A stretch of DNA of 37,426 nt from JBFJKD01 sp041601945 (GTDB taxonomy: Bacteria; Pseudomonadota; Gammaproteobacteria; Pseudomonadales; Porticoccaceae). Below are positions 18,052 through 26,437 of this stretch, one piece after another. The DNA lies in NCBI GenBank assembly GCA_041601945.1, contig JBFIHG010000027.1, positions 1 to 37,426 on the forward strand. Reading direction: 5' to 3'. Under the pieces are notes generated by a model. It was given only the letters and a program-made list of their open reading frames with translations. It was not told where the DNA came from and did not search any database. How positions within the stretch are numbered: position 1 is the first letter of the stretch; each line of letters starts with the position of its first letter. The position numbers and the translations under genes are program-made.

Positions 18052-18282
18052 TGGCACTCCACATGGAAACCGGAAATACTACCACCGACGGCGTTACCGG
18101 ACCGGCAATTATCCGAATAAGACCGCACTGGTAAGGGGCGACATTGTAGCCGCTCAGCAGTGCGAGTAAAGAAGCAATGGTAAGCGGCCTGCCACAGCCA
18201 GATTTAACGCAACGTCGGATTGTGTTACATTCTTGACCGTTCGTTCGTTAATCATGCTGAAAAAACTTCCAGCGGAGCTCCC

Positions 18283-19608
18283 ATGAGTCAAAACCTGTTT
18301 GCGCGCGGCGCCTGTGTCGCGGTTGGTCTCTGGCTGGCCATAGTTGCAGGGGGCGCCTCAGCGGGTGGTGGTTATTTTGTGCTCGGCTATGGCACCTATG
18401 CCAATCAGATGGCCGGGGCCTCCACTGCCGTAGGGCTGGACGGCTTTGCAGGGTCATCCAACCCCGGCAAACTATTTGCCGCCGGGGATCGCATCGACGC
18501 TGGCCTGAAAATGTTTTCGCCCCATCGGGAAATCCAACGCACCGGCGCCAGTGACAGCATCTACGATATAGATAGCACCAGCCGCAACAGCATTTTCTTC
18601 CTGCCGGAAGCCGGCATTGCGCGCCGCATCAACGATGAACTTTCCTGGGGGGTCACCCTGTATGGTAATGGCGGACTAAACACTGAGTACAACGATGACA
18701 ACGGCGTACCCGGCAGCAACTTCAACCCAGCGGAATGTGGTGATGCGCCCGCCAACTTTCTGCTGGGCTGCGGCAAACTGGGTTTCGATCTGGCGCAGGT
18801 GATCGTTGCCCCCAGTCTCGGGTGGCAGTTTGCGCCGCAACACAGCGTGGGCATCACCGCGCTGCTGGCCTACCAACGGGTCAAAGTTTACGGACTGCAG
18901 GCCTTTCAGGGCTTGTCAGCGCACCCCGACTCGGTCACCAATAATGGCTATGACCAGGCGTTCGGCTTTGGCGTGCGCATTGGCTGGTACGGACAAATCA
19001 CTCCCTGGCTGGATCTTGGGGCAGCTTATTCGACCCGTGTCTACATGCAGGATTTTGACAAGTACAAGGGCCTGTTTGCCGACGGCGGTGCATTCGATAT
19101 TCCGTCAAACTACAGTGTCGGAGCTGCTATCAAACCCGCCACCGGCTGGGTTATCGCGCTGGATATACAGCGGGTTAACTGGGGAGAAATCAACGCGCTG
19201 CACAATGGCAACCTTAATTCACTGAGCCCCGGTGGGAGCCCCCTGGGCAGCAGCAACGGCAGCGGCTTCAGTTGGGACAGCCAAAATGTTTACCGCCTCG
19301 GCGTCGAATATGCCGCCACCCAACGCCTCACCTTGCGCGCCGGTTACGCCTATGGCCGCCGCCCCAACGACAGCGAGGGCATCGACACCGTAACTTTCAA
19401 TATGCTGGCGCCGAATCCGATCGACCAATACACCCTGGGTTTAAGCTGGGCGCTTGACCAAAAATCTGAACTGCATTTCGCCTATGGGAAATTCGTGGAA
19501 GACGAATACAAGGGCCCATCGGCAACAGCAGGACTGGGAATCGGCGGTGAGGAATCTGTTAGCCCCTACGTGGACACGGTGTTTATCGGCTGGAGCAAAC
19601 GCCTTTAA
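18283..19608 (+). CDS. Outer membrane protein, OmpP1/FadL/TodX family
   Basis: A 441-residue outer membrane beta-barrel of the FadL type, which carries long-chain fatty acids or other hydrophobic molecules across the outer membrane. A signal peptide (to about ASAG, residue 27) is followed by GGYFVLGYGTYANQMAGAS, the family's N-terminal hatch region with the small-residue AGAS/SSNPGKLF pattern. Amphipathic strands follow and the protein ends in an aromatic-containing last strand (VDTVFIGWSKRL). ATG 18283 has GGAG six bases upstream. The substrate cannot be told from sequence. It stands alone between hisF and the rib operon and converges on the latter. Confidence 0.88.
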   Translation: MSQNLFARGACVAVGLWLAIVAGGASAGGGYFVLGYGTYANQMAGASTAVGLDGFAGSSNPGKLFAAGDRIDAGLKMFSPHREIQRTGASDSIYDIDSTSRNSIFFLPEAGIARRINDELSWGVTLYGNGGLNTEYNDDNGVPGSNFNPAECGDAPANFLLGCGKLGFDLAQVIVAPSLGWQFAPQHSVGITALLAYQRVKVYGLQAFQGLSAHPDSVTNNGYDQAFGFGVRIGWYGQITPWLDLGAAYSTRVYMQDFDKYKGLFADGGAFDIPSNYSVGAAIKPATGWVIALDIQRVNWGEINALHNGNLNSLSPGGSPLGSSNGSGFSWDSQNVYRLGVEYAATQRLTLRAGYAYGRRPNDSEGIDTVTFNMLAPNPIDQYTLGLSWALDQKSELHFAYGKFVEDEYKGPSATAGLGIGGEESVSPYVDTVFIGWSKRL

Positions 19609-19669
19609 CGACGGCGATTTGCTGGCATGATTTTAGTGCTGGCAGTCCTCCACCAACGACAACATTTCG

Positions 19670-19727
19670 CTTCGCCGACTCGCGCTACCGCAACGGGCTA
19701 CTGTCCGCGGCTGCGGTAGCGGCGAAG
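19670..19727. repeat. Long imperfect hairpin between convergent genes
   Basis: CTTCGCC (19670-19676) and GCTACCGCA (19684-19692) pair with TGCGGTAGC (19712-19720) and GGCGAAG (19721-19727), with a 7-base bulge on the left arm and a 19-base loop. It lies between the convergent OmpP1-like gene and the protease gene. It may be a bidirectional terminator or a REP-like palindromic element; no long T run is present. Confidence 0.6.
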
Positions 19728-19743
19728 ACCGTGTTATTCATAG

Positions 19744-20382
19744 CTAATATTTTTTGCGCAACACCATCACACCGGACTGTTCGCTTATTGCGACCTTACT
19801 TAAAAAACTGTTGCCCAGTAATATTTGGGTAGGATGATCCCCCAGGACCACCGTCGCCGCAATATCGTGGGCAGTAATGCTGCCCACGCTCACCTTCGCG
19901 AGACTTACTTGCAGGGTATCAACAATACCGCCGGCCGTGTTTGACATGCCCGGCTGGCCGCGCTTCAGATCGAGCCCCAGACGCCGCGCCTGATTCATAT
20001 TCATAGCGATATCCGTTGCACCGGTATCAACCATAAATGCCACCGGATAACCGTTAATGCTACCGGAAGTGAAGTAATGTCCGCCCTGACCCTTGGGAAT
20101 CTGCACTTCCGCCTGTGCCGCCGCGCTAAAGTGGGCGGCGATATGCTGTGATAACAACAGCTCCTCGCGTCGGCCGTTGGCCTGCACGATAGCCCTGCGG
20201 CTATCACTGCTTACCAGCGTTACCCCATCCTGGGTATCCCCGACCTTCATCAAATGGCGTTCGCCGTTGATGGTCAGCACCGCCCTGTTTTCAAACAGAC
20301 CATCGACGAAAATCTCAGTTTCCGCTTCCGCCCAGCTTTGCATTGCCGCCAGCACCCCTAGCGCAATCAAAAAATATCTCAT
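19744..20382 (-). CDS. Retropepsin-like aspartic protease, secreted (TIGR02281 type)
   Basis: A 212-residue protein with a signal peptide (to about residue 20) and a C-terminal single-lobe aspartic protease domain. The catalytic motif is FMVDTGATDIAM, followed by the flap region and ILLGNSFLSKV, as in clan AA bacterial proteases of the TIGR02281 group. The region before it (residues 21-90) is a beta-rich extension seen in some members. It should act as a dimer in the periplasm; the substrate is unknown. It is the last gene of the rib operon, four bases after pgpA. Linkage to that operon may be only positional. Confidence 0.9.
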   Translation of the reverse strand: MRYFLIALGVLAAMQSWAEAETEIFVDGLFENRAVLTINGERHLMKVGDTQDGVTLVSSDSRRAIVQANGRREELLLSQHIAAHFSAAAQAEVQIPKGQGGHYFTSGSINGYPVAFMVDTGATDIAMNMNQARRLGLDLKRGQPGMSNTAGGIVDTLQVSLAKVSVGSITAHDIAATVVLGDHPTQILLGNSFLSKVAISEQSGVMVLRKKY

Positions 20383-20386
20383 GCCG

Positions 20387-20878
20387 TTACACCATCAAGC
20401 CCGTCATTGCGATCAGGGTTAATACCCCCCAGGTCAACGCCCCTGCCACCAGATCGTCAAGCATAATACCCAGCCCGCCTGTGACGTTTCTGTCCAGCCA
20501 ACTAATCGGCCAGGGTTTGACGATATCAAAGAAACGGAACAGTACAAACCCCGCCAGCAGCCAGGGCCAGGTGGCGGGGAAGGCGGTCATGGCCAACCAG
20601 AAGCCCGCCAGCTCGTCCCAGACGATGCCCCCGTGATCGTGTACACCCATCTTGCGCGCGGCATAACCACAGATACCCACACCAGCGATCACCACCACCA
20701 GTAGCATCGACAGGTACAAGCTGAGTGGCAATAGAGCCAATAACGGAAAAAGTCCTACAGCAACCAGTGTTCCCGCCGTACCCGGGGCTTTTGGCGACAG
20801 GCCACTGCCAAAGCCAAAGGCCAGCAATAGCAACGGATCGCGCAACAGTTGTCCAGGGGTGGGAGTGGATGGGCGCAT
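20387..20878 (-). CDS. pgpA: Phosphatidylglycerophosphatase A
   Basis: PgpA dephosphorylates phosphatidylglycerophosphate to phosphatidylglycerol at the inner membrane. The 163-residue protein has the N-terminal GFGSGLSPKAPGTAGTL, the acidic active-site segment HDHGGIVWDELAGFW and FRFFDIVKPWPISWLDR, with four hydrophobic segments. All are family hallmarks. It starts at ATG 20878, 12 bases after the thiL stop, the usual thiL-pgpA arrangement in gammaproteobacteria. Confidence 0.96.
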   Translation of the reverse strand: MRPSTPTPGQLLRDPLLLLAFGFGSGLSPKAPGTAGTLVAVGLFPLLALLPLSLYLSMLLVVVIAGVGICGYAARKMGVHDHGGIVWDELAGFWLAMTAFPATWPWLLAGFVLFRFFDIVKPWPISWLDRNVTGGLGIMLDDLVAGALTWGVLTLIAMTGLMV

Positions 20879-20890
20879 GAGTACTAGACC

Positions 20891-21871
20891 TCAAAAATGG
20901 CGATAGCCGGTGCGTGTCGCAACGCTCAGTTTACCGTCGCTATCGCGCCAGCTCACACCGCTGCCCGCTACCATGGTACCGATCCTGGTAGCCGTGAGTT
21001 GCCCCTGCTCCATAAGGCTGGCCAACTGACCAAGCTGCCCCTCGGGCACCGTGAAACACAGTTCGTAGTCATCCCCCGCAGACAGCGCCCACTCCAGCGC
21101 CTGGTGGGGCCCCACCGCAGTGATCAGATTATCGCTAAGGGGCACCCGGTCGCCCTCAACCTGTGCACCAATGCCACTACTCCTGGCGATATGCCCTAAA
21201 TCAGCCAGCAGTCCGTCTGAAATATCAATGGCCGCAGAGGCAATACCGCGCAGTAGCTGTCCCTCCGCCAGGCGCGGAGTTGGGTGCCAGTAACGACCCA
21301 GAAAGTATTCTGTAAGCGAGGACTCACTTTCAAATTTGAATTTTGTTTTACTACCAGATAGCAAGGAAAGTCCCGCCGCTGCATCCCCAAGGGAGCCAGT
21401 TACATACACACTGTCACCCACCTGCGCGCCGCCGCGGGTCAGTCCCGACCCCAACGGTATTTCGCCCATCGCGGTAATGGTTACAGAGAGGGGACCGCGC
21501 GCCATATTGCCGCCCACCAATACACAGCAAAACTGCTCGGCCACCGCAAACAGCCCGGCGCTGAACTCGAATAACCATTCGGGATCGGCATCCGGTAACG
21601 TCAGTGCCAGTTGCAACCAGCGCGGCCGGGCACCCATCGCTGCCAGGTCGCTTAAATTGACTCGCAGTGAACGCTGACCAATATCACGGGGGGCGCCCAG
21701 GTCGGGAAAATGCACACCGCCCACCAACGTATCGGTGGTGACCGCCAGGTCCATGCCCGGCGTGGGGGACAACAGCGCGCAGTCGTCGCCGATACCGAGC
21801 ACAACCCCGGCATCGGCACGCTGATGCCGAGCAAAATAGGTATCGATCAGACTGAATTCATCTACGGCCAT
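20891..21871 (-). CDS. thiL: Thiamine-monophosphate kinase
   Basis: ThiL phosphorylates thiamine monophosphate to thiamine pyrophosphate, the last step of thiamine synthesis. The 326-residue protein begins EFSLIDTYFARH and has the Mg/ATP motif GIGDDCALL, TTDTLVGGVHF, the NLSDLAAMGARP segment, VGGNMARG, DISDGLLADLGH and the late SAGDDYELCF motif. Length and order match the family. A short insertion (about 175-190, rich in Ser, Lys and Phe) precedes the LGRYWHPTPRL segment and is less conserved. It lies between nusB and pgpA in the operon. Confidence 0.96.
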   Translation of the reverse strand: MAVDEFSLIDTYFARHQRADAGVVLGIGDDCALLSPTPGMDLAVTTDTLVGGVHFPDLGAPRDIGQRSLRVNLSDLAAMGARPRWLQLALTLPDADPEWLFEFSAGLFAVAEQFCCVLVGGNMARGPLSVTITAMGEIPLGSGLTRGGAQVGDSVYVTGSLGDAAAGLSLLSGSKTKFKFESESSLTEYFLGRYWHPTPRLAEGQLLRGIASAAIDISDGLLADLGHIARSSGIGAQVEGDRVPLSDNLITAVGPHQALEWALSAGDDYELCFTVPEGQLGQLASLMEQGQLTATRIGTMVAGSGVSWRDSDGKLSVATRTGYRHF

Positions 21872-21903
21872 TGTGCGCCTCGCCCCGGTTAGCGCGACCT
21901 TCG

Positions 21904-22356
21904 TCAGCCGCGCGCCCGACCCGCCGACAACTCGACCCGTCGGGTGACGCCAGCGACCTTGTCGAGAATACCGTTGATGTATTTATGCGCTTCGGTCGGG
22001 CCAAACGTCTTCGCCAGATTGACGGATTCGTTGATGACAACTTTATAGGGAACATCGATGCGAAACATCAACTCATAAGTACCCAGGCGCAGCACGGCCC
22101 GGGAAACAGGATCGAGACTTTCCGCCTTGCGATCCAGAAACTGGTCGTAGGCGGCGTCAATTTCTTCGAGATTAGCGGGAATGCCGTGCAACAGCTCCCC
22201 AAAGAACTGGGTATCCACTTTGGCCATACTGTGGTCGGTGTGAAATTGCGCTTCGATGGTAGCAATATCCTCTTGCGCCAGTTGCCATTGATAGAGCGCC
22301 TGCACTAACAGATGGCGCGCTTTCTTGCGGGTGGATGGCAGGGGTGCGGCCGCCAC
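21904..22356 (-). CDS. nusB: Transcription antitermination factor NusB
   Basis: NusB binds the boxA RNA with NusE (S10) and supports rRNA transcription antitermination. The 150-residue all-helical protein shows TRKKARHLLVQALYQWQ near the N-terminus, VDTQFFGELLHGI, the LDPVSRAVLRLGTYELMF segment and VVINESVNLAKTFGPTEAHKYINGILDKV, all typical. The start is GTG 22356, preceded by GGAGG eight bases upstream inside the end of ribH. The ribH-nusB junction (3 bases between genes) implies translational coupling. Confidence 0.97.
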   Translation of the reverse strand: MAAAPLPSTRKKARHLLVQALYQWQLAQEDIATIEAQFHTDHSMAKVDTQFFGELLHGIPANLEEIDAAYDQFLDRKAESLDPVSRAVLRLGTYELMFRIDVPYKVVINESVNLAKTFGPTEAHKYINGILDKVAGVTRRVELSAGRARG

Positions 22357-22359
22357 GGA

Positions 22360-22836
22360 TCAAACCTCCAGCCATTTGCACAACGACGCCATTTCCAGTG
22401 CGGTGAGCGCCGCCTCTTCGCCTTTATTCTCCGGCCCTTCTCCGGAGCGCTCCTCTGCCTGCTGCAAGTTGTCCGTGGTTAGCACGCCAAAAGCCACCGG
22501 TAGTTCTGTCGCCAACGCGACTTCGCCAATGCCTCGCGCGCATTCGCCACACACATACTCAAAATGTGGCGTCCCGCCCCGAATGACGCAGCCCAGCGTA
22601 ATAATCGCCTGATAGTTACCGCTGTCGGCCAGCTTCAGGGCTGCCAGTGGCAATTCAAACGCACCGGGGACGCGCACTACCTGAATACGCTCCTCGGTAA
22701 CACCATGGCGCGCCAGGGCGCGCAATGCACCGGCGAGAAGATTCTCAGTAATATTGCCATTCCAGCGACTGACCACAATCGCGAAGCGCGCATTGCCGGC
22801 CTCGAAGGTACCTTCTAACGGTCGATTTTCACTCAT
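22360..22836 (-). CDS. ribH: 6,7-dimethyl-8-ribityllumazine synthase
   Basis: RibH condenses the ribB product dihydroxybutanone phosphate with ribityl-aminouracil to make lumazine. The 158-residue protein has FAIVVSRWNGNIT near the N-terminus, VRVPGAFELPLAA, the substrate segment LGCVIRGGTPHFEYVC with the catalytic His, and FGVLTTDNLQQAEERSG. It is the normal length. It lies downstream of ribBA and upstream of nusB on the minus strand. Confidence 0.97.
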   Translation of the reverse strand: MSENRPLEGTFEAGNARFAIVVSRWNGNITENLLAGALRALARHGVTEERIQVVRVPGAFELPLAALKLADSGNYQAIITLGCVIRGGTPHFEYVCGECARGIGEVALATELPVAFGVLTTDNLQQAEERSGEGPENKGEEAALTALEMASLCKWLEV

Positions 22837-22888
22837 AACACATCCAGGTTAGTCCCCGCAGCACGCTGTAAAAAAGCAGCCCGCGCGC

Positions 22889-24001
22889 TCAGGGGCACTC
22901 AATATAATCGACGACTTCCAGATCAAAGCCGGAAATCGCATTAAAACGAAAAGGCGCGCTCATGACGCGCATTTTTTTTACGCCCAGATCCCGCAATATT
23001 TGCGAGCCCGCGCCAACCTGCAAATACACCATCTCCGCCGCGCTTCTGACCTTACTCTGATTGGCCTGTAGTGCATCGAGCTCCCCTTCGATCTCTTCGA
23101 AAGTTTCAGCGTGATGTAGCAATACGATCACGCCACAACCCTCTTCAGTCACTTTTTGCATGGCTTTGTGGATCGTCCATGTCGGGTACGGTCCAGTGCG
23201 CTCCACTGACAAAATATCCCGCCCGGTACTCGGAATATGGACGCGAATGGGAATCGGTTTATCGGCTGAAATCTCCCCTTTCACCAACGCAAAATGTTTA
23301 TTTTTCCGTGCTGTATCCAGATAGGTTTTCAGAGTAAATTCACCGAAAGCAGTGTCGATGTGACGTTCGCCAATGCACTTCAGGGTGCGCTCGTTGACGA
23401 CCCGATAATGAATCAGGTCGGCGATGGTACCCATTTTAATGCCGTGTTGTACGGCAAACGCTTCCAGATCGGGCCGCCGCGCCATAGTACCGTCATCGTT
23501 CATAATTTCAACGATGACCGAGGCCGGCTCGTAACCGGCGAGACGCGCCAGATCGCAACCGGCTTCGGTGTGTCCCGCGCGACTCAAAACGCCACCTTCC
23601 TGGGCACGCAATGGAAAGATATGGCCCGGCTGCACAATATCGTCCGGAGTGGCATTTTTAGCGGCCGCCGCCTGTACGGTAAGCGCGCGATCCGCAGCGG
23701 AGATGCCCGTGGTGACACCTTCAGCGGCTTCGATAGATACCGTGAAATTGGTGCCGTGGCTGGCGTTGTTGCTGGTCACCATCAACGGCAGCGCCAGCTG
23801 TTTGCAGCGTTGCTCTGTCAACGTCATGCAGATAAGACCGCGCGCGTACCTGGCCATAAAATTAATATGCTCGGCACTCACGCACTGCGCGGCGATAACC
23901 AGGTCACCTTCATTCTCCCGATCTTCATCGTCCATCAGGATGACCATCTTGCCCTGGCGGATATCGTCGATCAGTTCTTCAACGGTATTGAGCTTCATCA
24001 T
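22889..24001 (-). CDS. ribBA: RibBA-type protein: DHBP synthase with degenerate GTP cyclohydrolase II domain
   Basis: A 370-residue fusion. The N-terminal domain (about 1-205) is 3,4-dihydroxy-2-butanone 4-phosphate synthase, with MDDEDRENEGDL, the RYARGLICM region, TTGISAADRALT and RAGHTEAGCDLARLAG. The C-terminal domain has the RibA fold (TLKTYLDTARKNKHFALVKG) but lacks the three zinc-binding Cys: the usual segment reads IPIRVHIPSTGRDILSVERT. It should therefore have no GTP cyclohydrolase activity, a known situation in several proteobacteria that carry a separate ribA. No FMN riboswitch fits in the 33 bases between it and ribE. AAGG precedes the first of two adjacent ATG codons. Confidence 0.94.
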   Translation of the reverse strand: MMKLNTVEELIDDIRQGKMVILMDDEDRENEGDLVIAAQCVSAEHINFMARYARGLICMTLTEQRCKQLALPLMVTSNNASHGTNFTVSIEAAEGVTTGISAADRALTVQAAAAKNATPDDIVQPGHIFPLRAQEGGVLSRAGHTEAGCDLARLAGYEPASVIVEIMNDDGTMARRPDLEAFAVQHGIKMGTIADLIHYRVVNERTLKCIGERHIDTAFGEFTLKTYLDTARKNKHFALVKGEISADKPIPIRVHIPSTGRDILSVERTGPYPTWTIHKAMQKVTEEGCGVIVLLHHAETFEEIEGELDALQANQSKVRSAAEMVYLQVGAGSQILRDLGVKKMRVMSAPFRFNAISGFDLEVVDYIECP

Positions 24002-24034
24002 TTCAACCTTTATGACAATTTACGGGATGTGCCG

Positions 24035-24655
24035 CTATGGCGCCGAATATTCGCTGGCTGGCTTATCGCTGGCCAACAGACGTTCGAGGTAGCGCGCTAT
24101 GACATCCACTTCCAGATTCACCTGCACCCCCGGCTGGTAAGCCCCAAACACCGTGTGCTCCAGGGTATGCGGCACAATATTGAGTTCAAACTCCGCACCG
24201 TCGACACGATTGACAGTCAGACTGACTCCGTCCACGGCAACGGAGCCTTTGTGGGCTATATAACGCGCCAAATGTGCCGGCGCGCGCATGCGAAAGCGCA
24301 CCGAGCGCGCGTCCACGTGCCGCGACACCACCTCGCCGACACCATCGACATGTCCACTCACCAGATGCCCGCCCAGGCGGGTGGTCGGTGTTAACGCTTT
24401 TTCCAGATTAACTTGCGCGCCCAGCGGCCATGCGCCCACGGTGGTCAAATCCAGTGTTTCCACGGACACATCGGCAATAAACCCGGTGCCCGGCAATGCC
24501 ACCACCGTCAGGCAAACGCCATTGACCGCAATACTGTCACCCAGTACGACGTCTGCAATATCCAGCGCACCAGTGTCAATATGCACCCGTAGATCTCCGG
24601 CGCGTCGCTCGCTCGCAGCGACGACTCCGAGCCCTTCAATAATGCCTGTAAACAT
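24035..24655 (-). CDS. ribE: Riboflavin synthase alpha subunit
   Basis: Dismutates two lumazine molecules to riboflavin. The 206-residue protein shows the duplicated fold: MFTGIIEGLG at the start of the first half with DSIAVNGVCLTV, and GHLVSGHVDGVGEV then GSVAVDGVSLTVN in the second half. These are the signatures of the family (called RibE or RibC by species). Its ATG directly follows the ribD stop (TAGATG), so translation is coupled. It ends 33 bases before ribBA. Confidence 0.96.
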   Translation of the reverse strand: MFTGIIEGLGVVAASERRAGDLRVHIDTGALDIADVVLGDSIAVNGVCLTVVALPGTGFIADVSVETLDLTTVGAWPLGAQVNLEKALTPTTRLGGHLVSGHVDGVGEVVSRHVDARSVRFRMRAPAHLARYIAHKGSVAVDGVSLTVNRVDGAEFELNIVPHTLEHTVFGAYQPGVQVNLEVDVIARYLERLLASDKPASEYSAP

Positions 24656-25762
24656 CTACTGTTTTCCCGGTAGCGCGGTGATGCGCCAGTCCTTACCGAC
24701 TGCGCGCATATCCGTAATGGTTAACGGGATGCTCTCGTCCAGCCCGTCGAAAGGCAGCTGCGCCATGGGCATGGCGCGACTGCCTAACAACCTGGGCGCC
24801 ATGTACACGACAATTTCATCGACCAGCCCGGAGCGCAGAAAAACACCCGTCAATTTAGCGCCCGCTTCAACTAGCACATCATTACAACCGCGGGTCGCCA
24901 GCAACTCCAGCAACCCGCGCAAATCTACCTTGCCATGGCCATCGGGCAACGCACACACTTCTACGTTTGCGCCACCGGGCACCTCCCTGTCCGCGCGGGC
25001 GGTAGCCAATAACACAGAACCCGGCGGTTCGAGAATGCGCAAGCCCGCGTGAGTGCGCAGTGTACTATCGACGATCACCCGCAGTGGCTGGAGCTGCGCC
25101 ACTTCGACAGCATTGGGAACGTCCAACTCAGACGCTCTTACCGTAAACGCGGGGTTGTCCTGTAACACAGTGCCGATACCGGTAATCACCGCGGCGCTCT
25201 GGGCGCGCAAGCGTTGTACATCCCGACGCGCTTCCGGGCCAGTGACCCAGCGACTTGCGCCGTCGGCCATAGCGGTACGGCCATCCAGACTGATCGCCAC
25301 CTTGAGCGTCACTCTGGGTAGTTTCTCGCGACAACGTTTAATAAATCCCGGATTAAGCGCTGCCGCCTGAGCTTCCATTAATGGCCCAACAACTTCGATG
25401 CCAGCGTCGCGCAGAGTCTGTAAGCCCCCACCCGCGATGCCGTTGGGGTCGCCCGTCCCGTACACCACGCGACTCACCCCCGCCGCTATCAGCGCCCTGG
25501 AACAAGGTCCGGTGCGCCCCTGGTGATTACAGGGCTCGAGGGTGACGTAGGCCGTTGCACCACGCGCCATGTCGCCAGCAGCAGACAACGCATTAATTTC
25601 GGCATGGGCCTCGCCCGCACGGCTGTGCCAACCTTCGCCCACCACCTGTTCGGCGCGCACGATAACACATCCCACCCGCGGGTTGGGTCGCGCGGTATAC
25701 CACCCGTTTCTGGCCAGCTGCAGAGCTCGCGCCATATGGCGATGCGCATCGCTACCGCTCAC
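24656..25762 (-). CDS. ribD: Bifunctional riboflavin deaminase-reductase RibD
   Basis: RibD performs two consecutive steps after GTP cyclohydrolase: pyrimidine deamination and ribosyl side chain reduction. The N-terminal zinc deaminase domain has HAEINALSAAGD and LEPCNHQGRTGPC (His and two Cys ligands), where many relatives have a Ser or His in place of the Asn. The C-terminal reductase begins at PRVTLKVAISLDGRTA and shows ITGIGTVLQDNPAF and DVLVEAGAKLTG. Length is 368 residues. The start is GTG 25762, overlapping the nrdR stop codon as GTGA. Confidence 0.96.
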   Translation of the reverse strand: MSGSDAHRHMARALQLARNGWYTARPNPRVGCVIVRAEQVVGEGWHSRAGEAHAEINALSAAGDMARGATAYVTLEPCNHQGRTGPCSRALIAAGVSRVVYGTGDPNGIAGGGLQTLRDAGIEVVGPLMEAQAAALNPGFIKRCREKLPRVTLKVAISLDGRTAMADGASRWVTGPEARRDVQRLRAQSAAVITGIGTVLQDNPAFTVRASELDVPNAVEVAQLQPLRVIVDSTLRTHAGLRILEPPGSVLLATARADREVPGGANVEVCALPDGHGKVDLRGLLELLATRGCNDVLVEAGAKLTGVFLRSGLVDEIVVYMAPRLLGSRAMPMAQLPFDGLDESIPLTITDMRAVGKDWRITALPGKQ

Positions 25763-26232
25763 CTGTCGTCCTCGGGGAACCCCTGTTTTTCAAGACGATC
25801 CAGCTCGGCGCGAAATTCATTCAAGTCCTGAAAACTGCGATACACGGAGGCAAAGCGCACGTAGGCGACCTCGTCCAGCTTGCGCAGTTGCGCCATCACC
25901 TGCTCGCCAATTACCCGCGACGGAATTTCCCGCTCGCCGGTACCCTGCAATAAGCGCTTGATCTGTGAAATGGAAGCTTCCACCGCTTCGACGCTTACCG
26001 GGCGTTTTTCCAGTGCGCGATGCAAACCAGAACGTAGTTTGTTTTCGTCGAAGGGTTCGCGCGTACCATCCTGTTTGATGACCCGCGGCATAAGTAACTC
26101 CGCTAACTCATAGGTGGTAAAGCGCTCCTTGCAGGACACGCATTCGCGACGCCGGCGCACCTGCCCGCCCTCGGCAACCAGCCGCGAGTCGATTACCTTG
26201 GTGTCATCTTCGCCGCAAAAGGGGCAATGCAT
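25759..26232 (-). CDS. nrdR: Transcriptional repressor NrdR
   Basis: NrdR is an ATP/dATP-sensing repressor of ribonucleotide reductase genes. The 157-residue protein starts MHCPFC and has a zinc ribbon of four Cys (C3, C6, C31, C34, in CPFC and CVSC) followed by an ATP-cone domain (PRVIKQDGTREPFDENKLR) and a short basic/acidic tail. I chose ATG 26232 because NrdR proteins begin exactly at this motif; the frame is open to 26277 but those residues are not part of the family. It heads the rib operon, as in many gammaproteobacteria, where glyA usually lies directly upstream. Confidence 0.97.
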   Translation of the reverse strand: MHCPFCGEDDTKVIDSRLVAEGGQVRRRRECVSCKERFTTYELAELLMPRVIKQDGTREPFDENKLRSGLHRALEKRPVSVEAVEASISQIKRLLQGTGEREIPSRVIGEQVMAQLRKLDEVAYVRFASVYRSFQDLNEFRAELDRLEKQGFPEDDR

Positions 26233-26437
26233 GGTGAACGGCCAATAATTAATTGAAAAGGCCATAAATTTTAGCACAGTTGTATCCGAACTCTCGCTTT
26301 GCGGCCGACCTCTTACACGTCACTCGGGATAGGTTCCCAGTTGAAACCGCGTGGCTTTTACGGCACCTTAATCCGTGTACAACGCATGGCATGGCGTGAC
26401 CTTGACCGCGCCAATAAACACCTGACTGGAGCAACCG

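Noticed and set aside
24002..24034. FMN riboswitch upstream of ribBA
   Set aside because: Only 33 bases separate ribE and ribBA, and no FMN-aptamer core is visible there or upstream of nrdR.
23294..24394. 366-codon plus-strand open frame across ribBA and the end of ribE
   Set aside because: It is entirely antisense to well-supported genes with clear motifs, and its translation has no domain pattern. Long antisense frames are expected in this GC-rich sequence.
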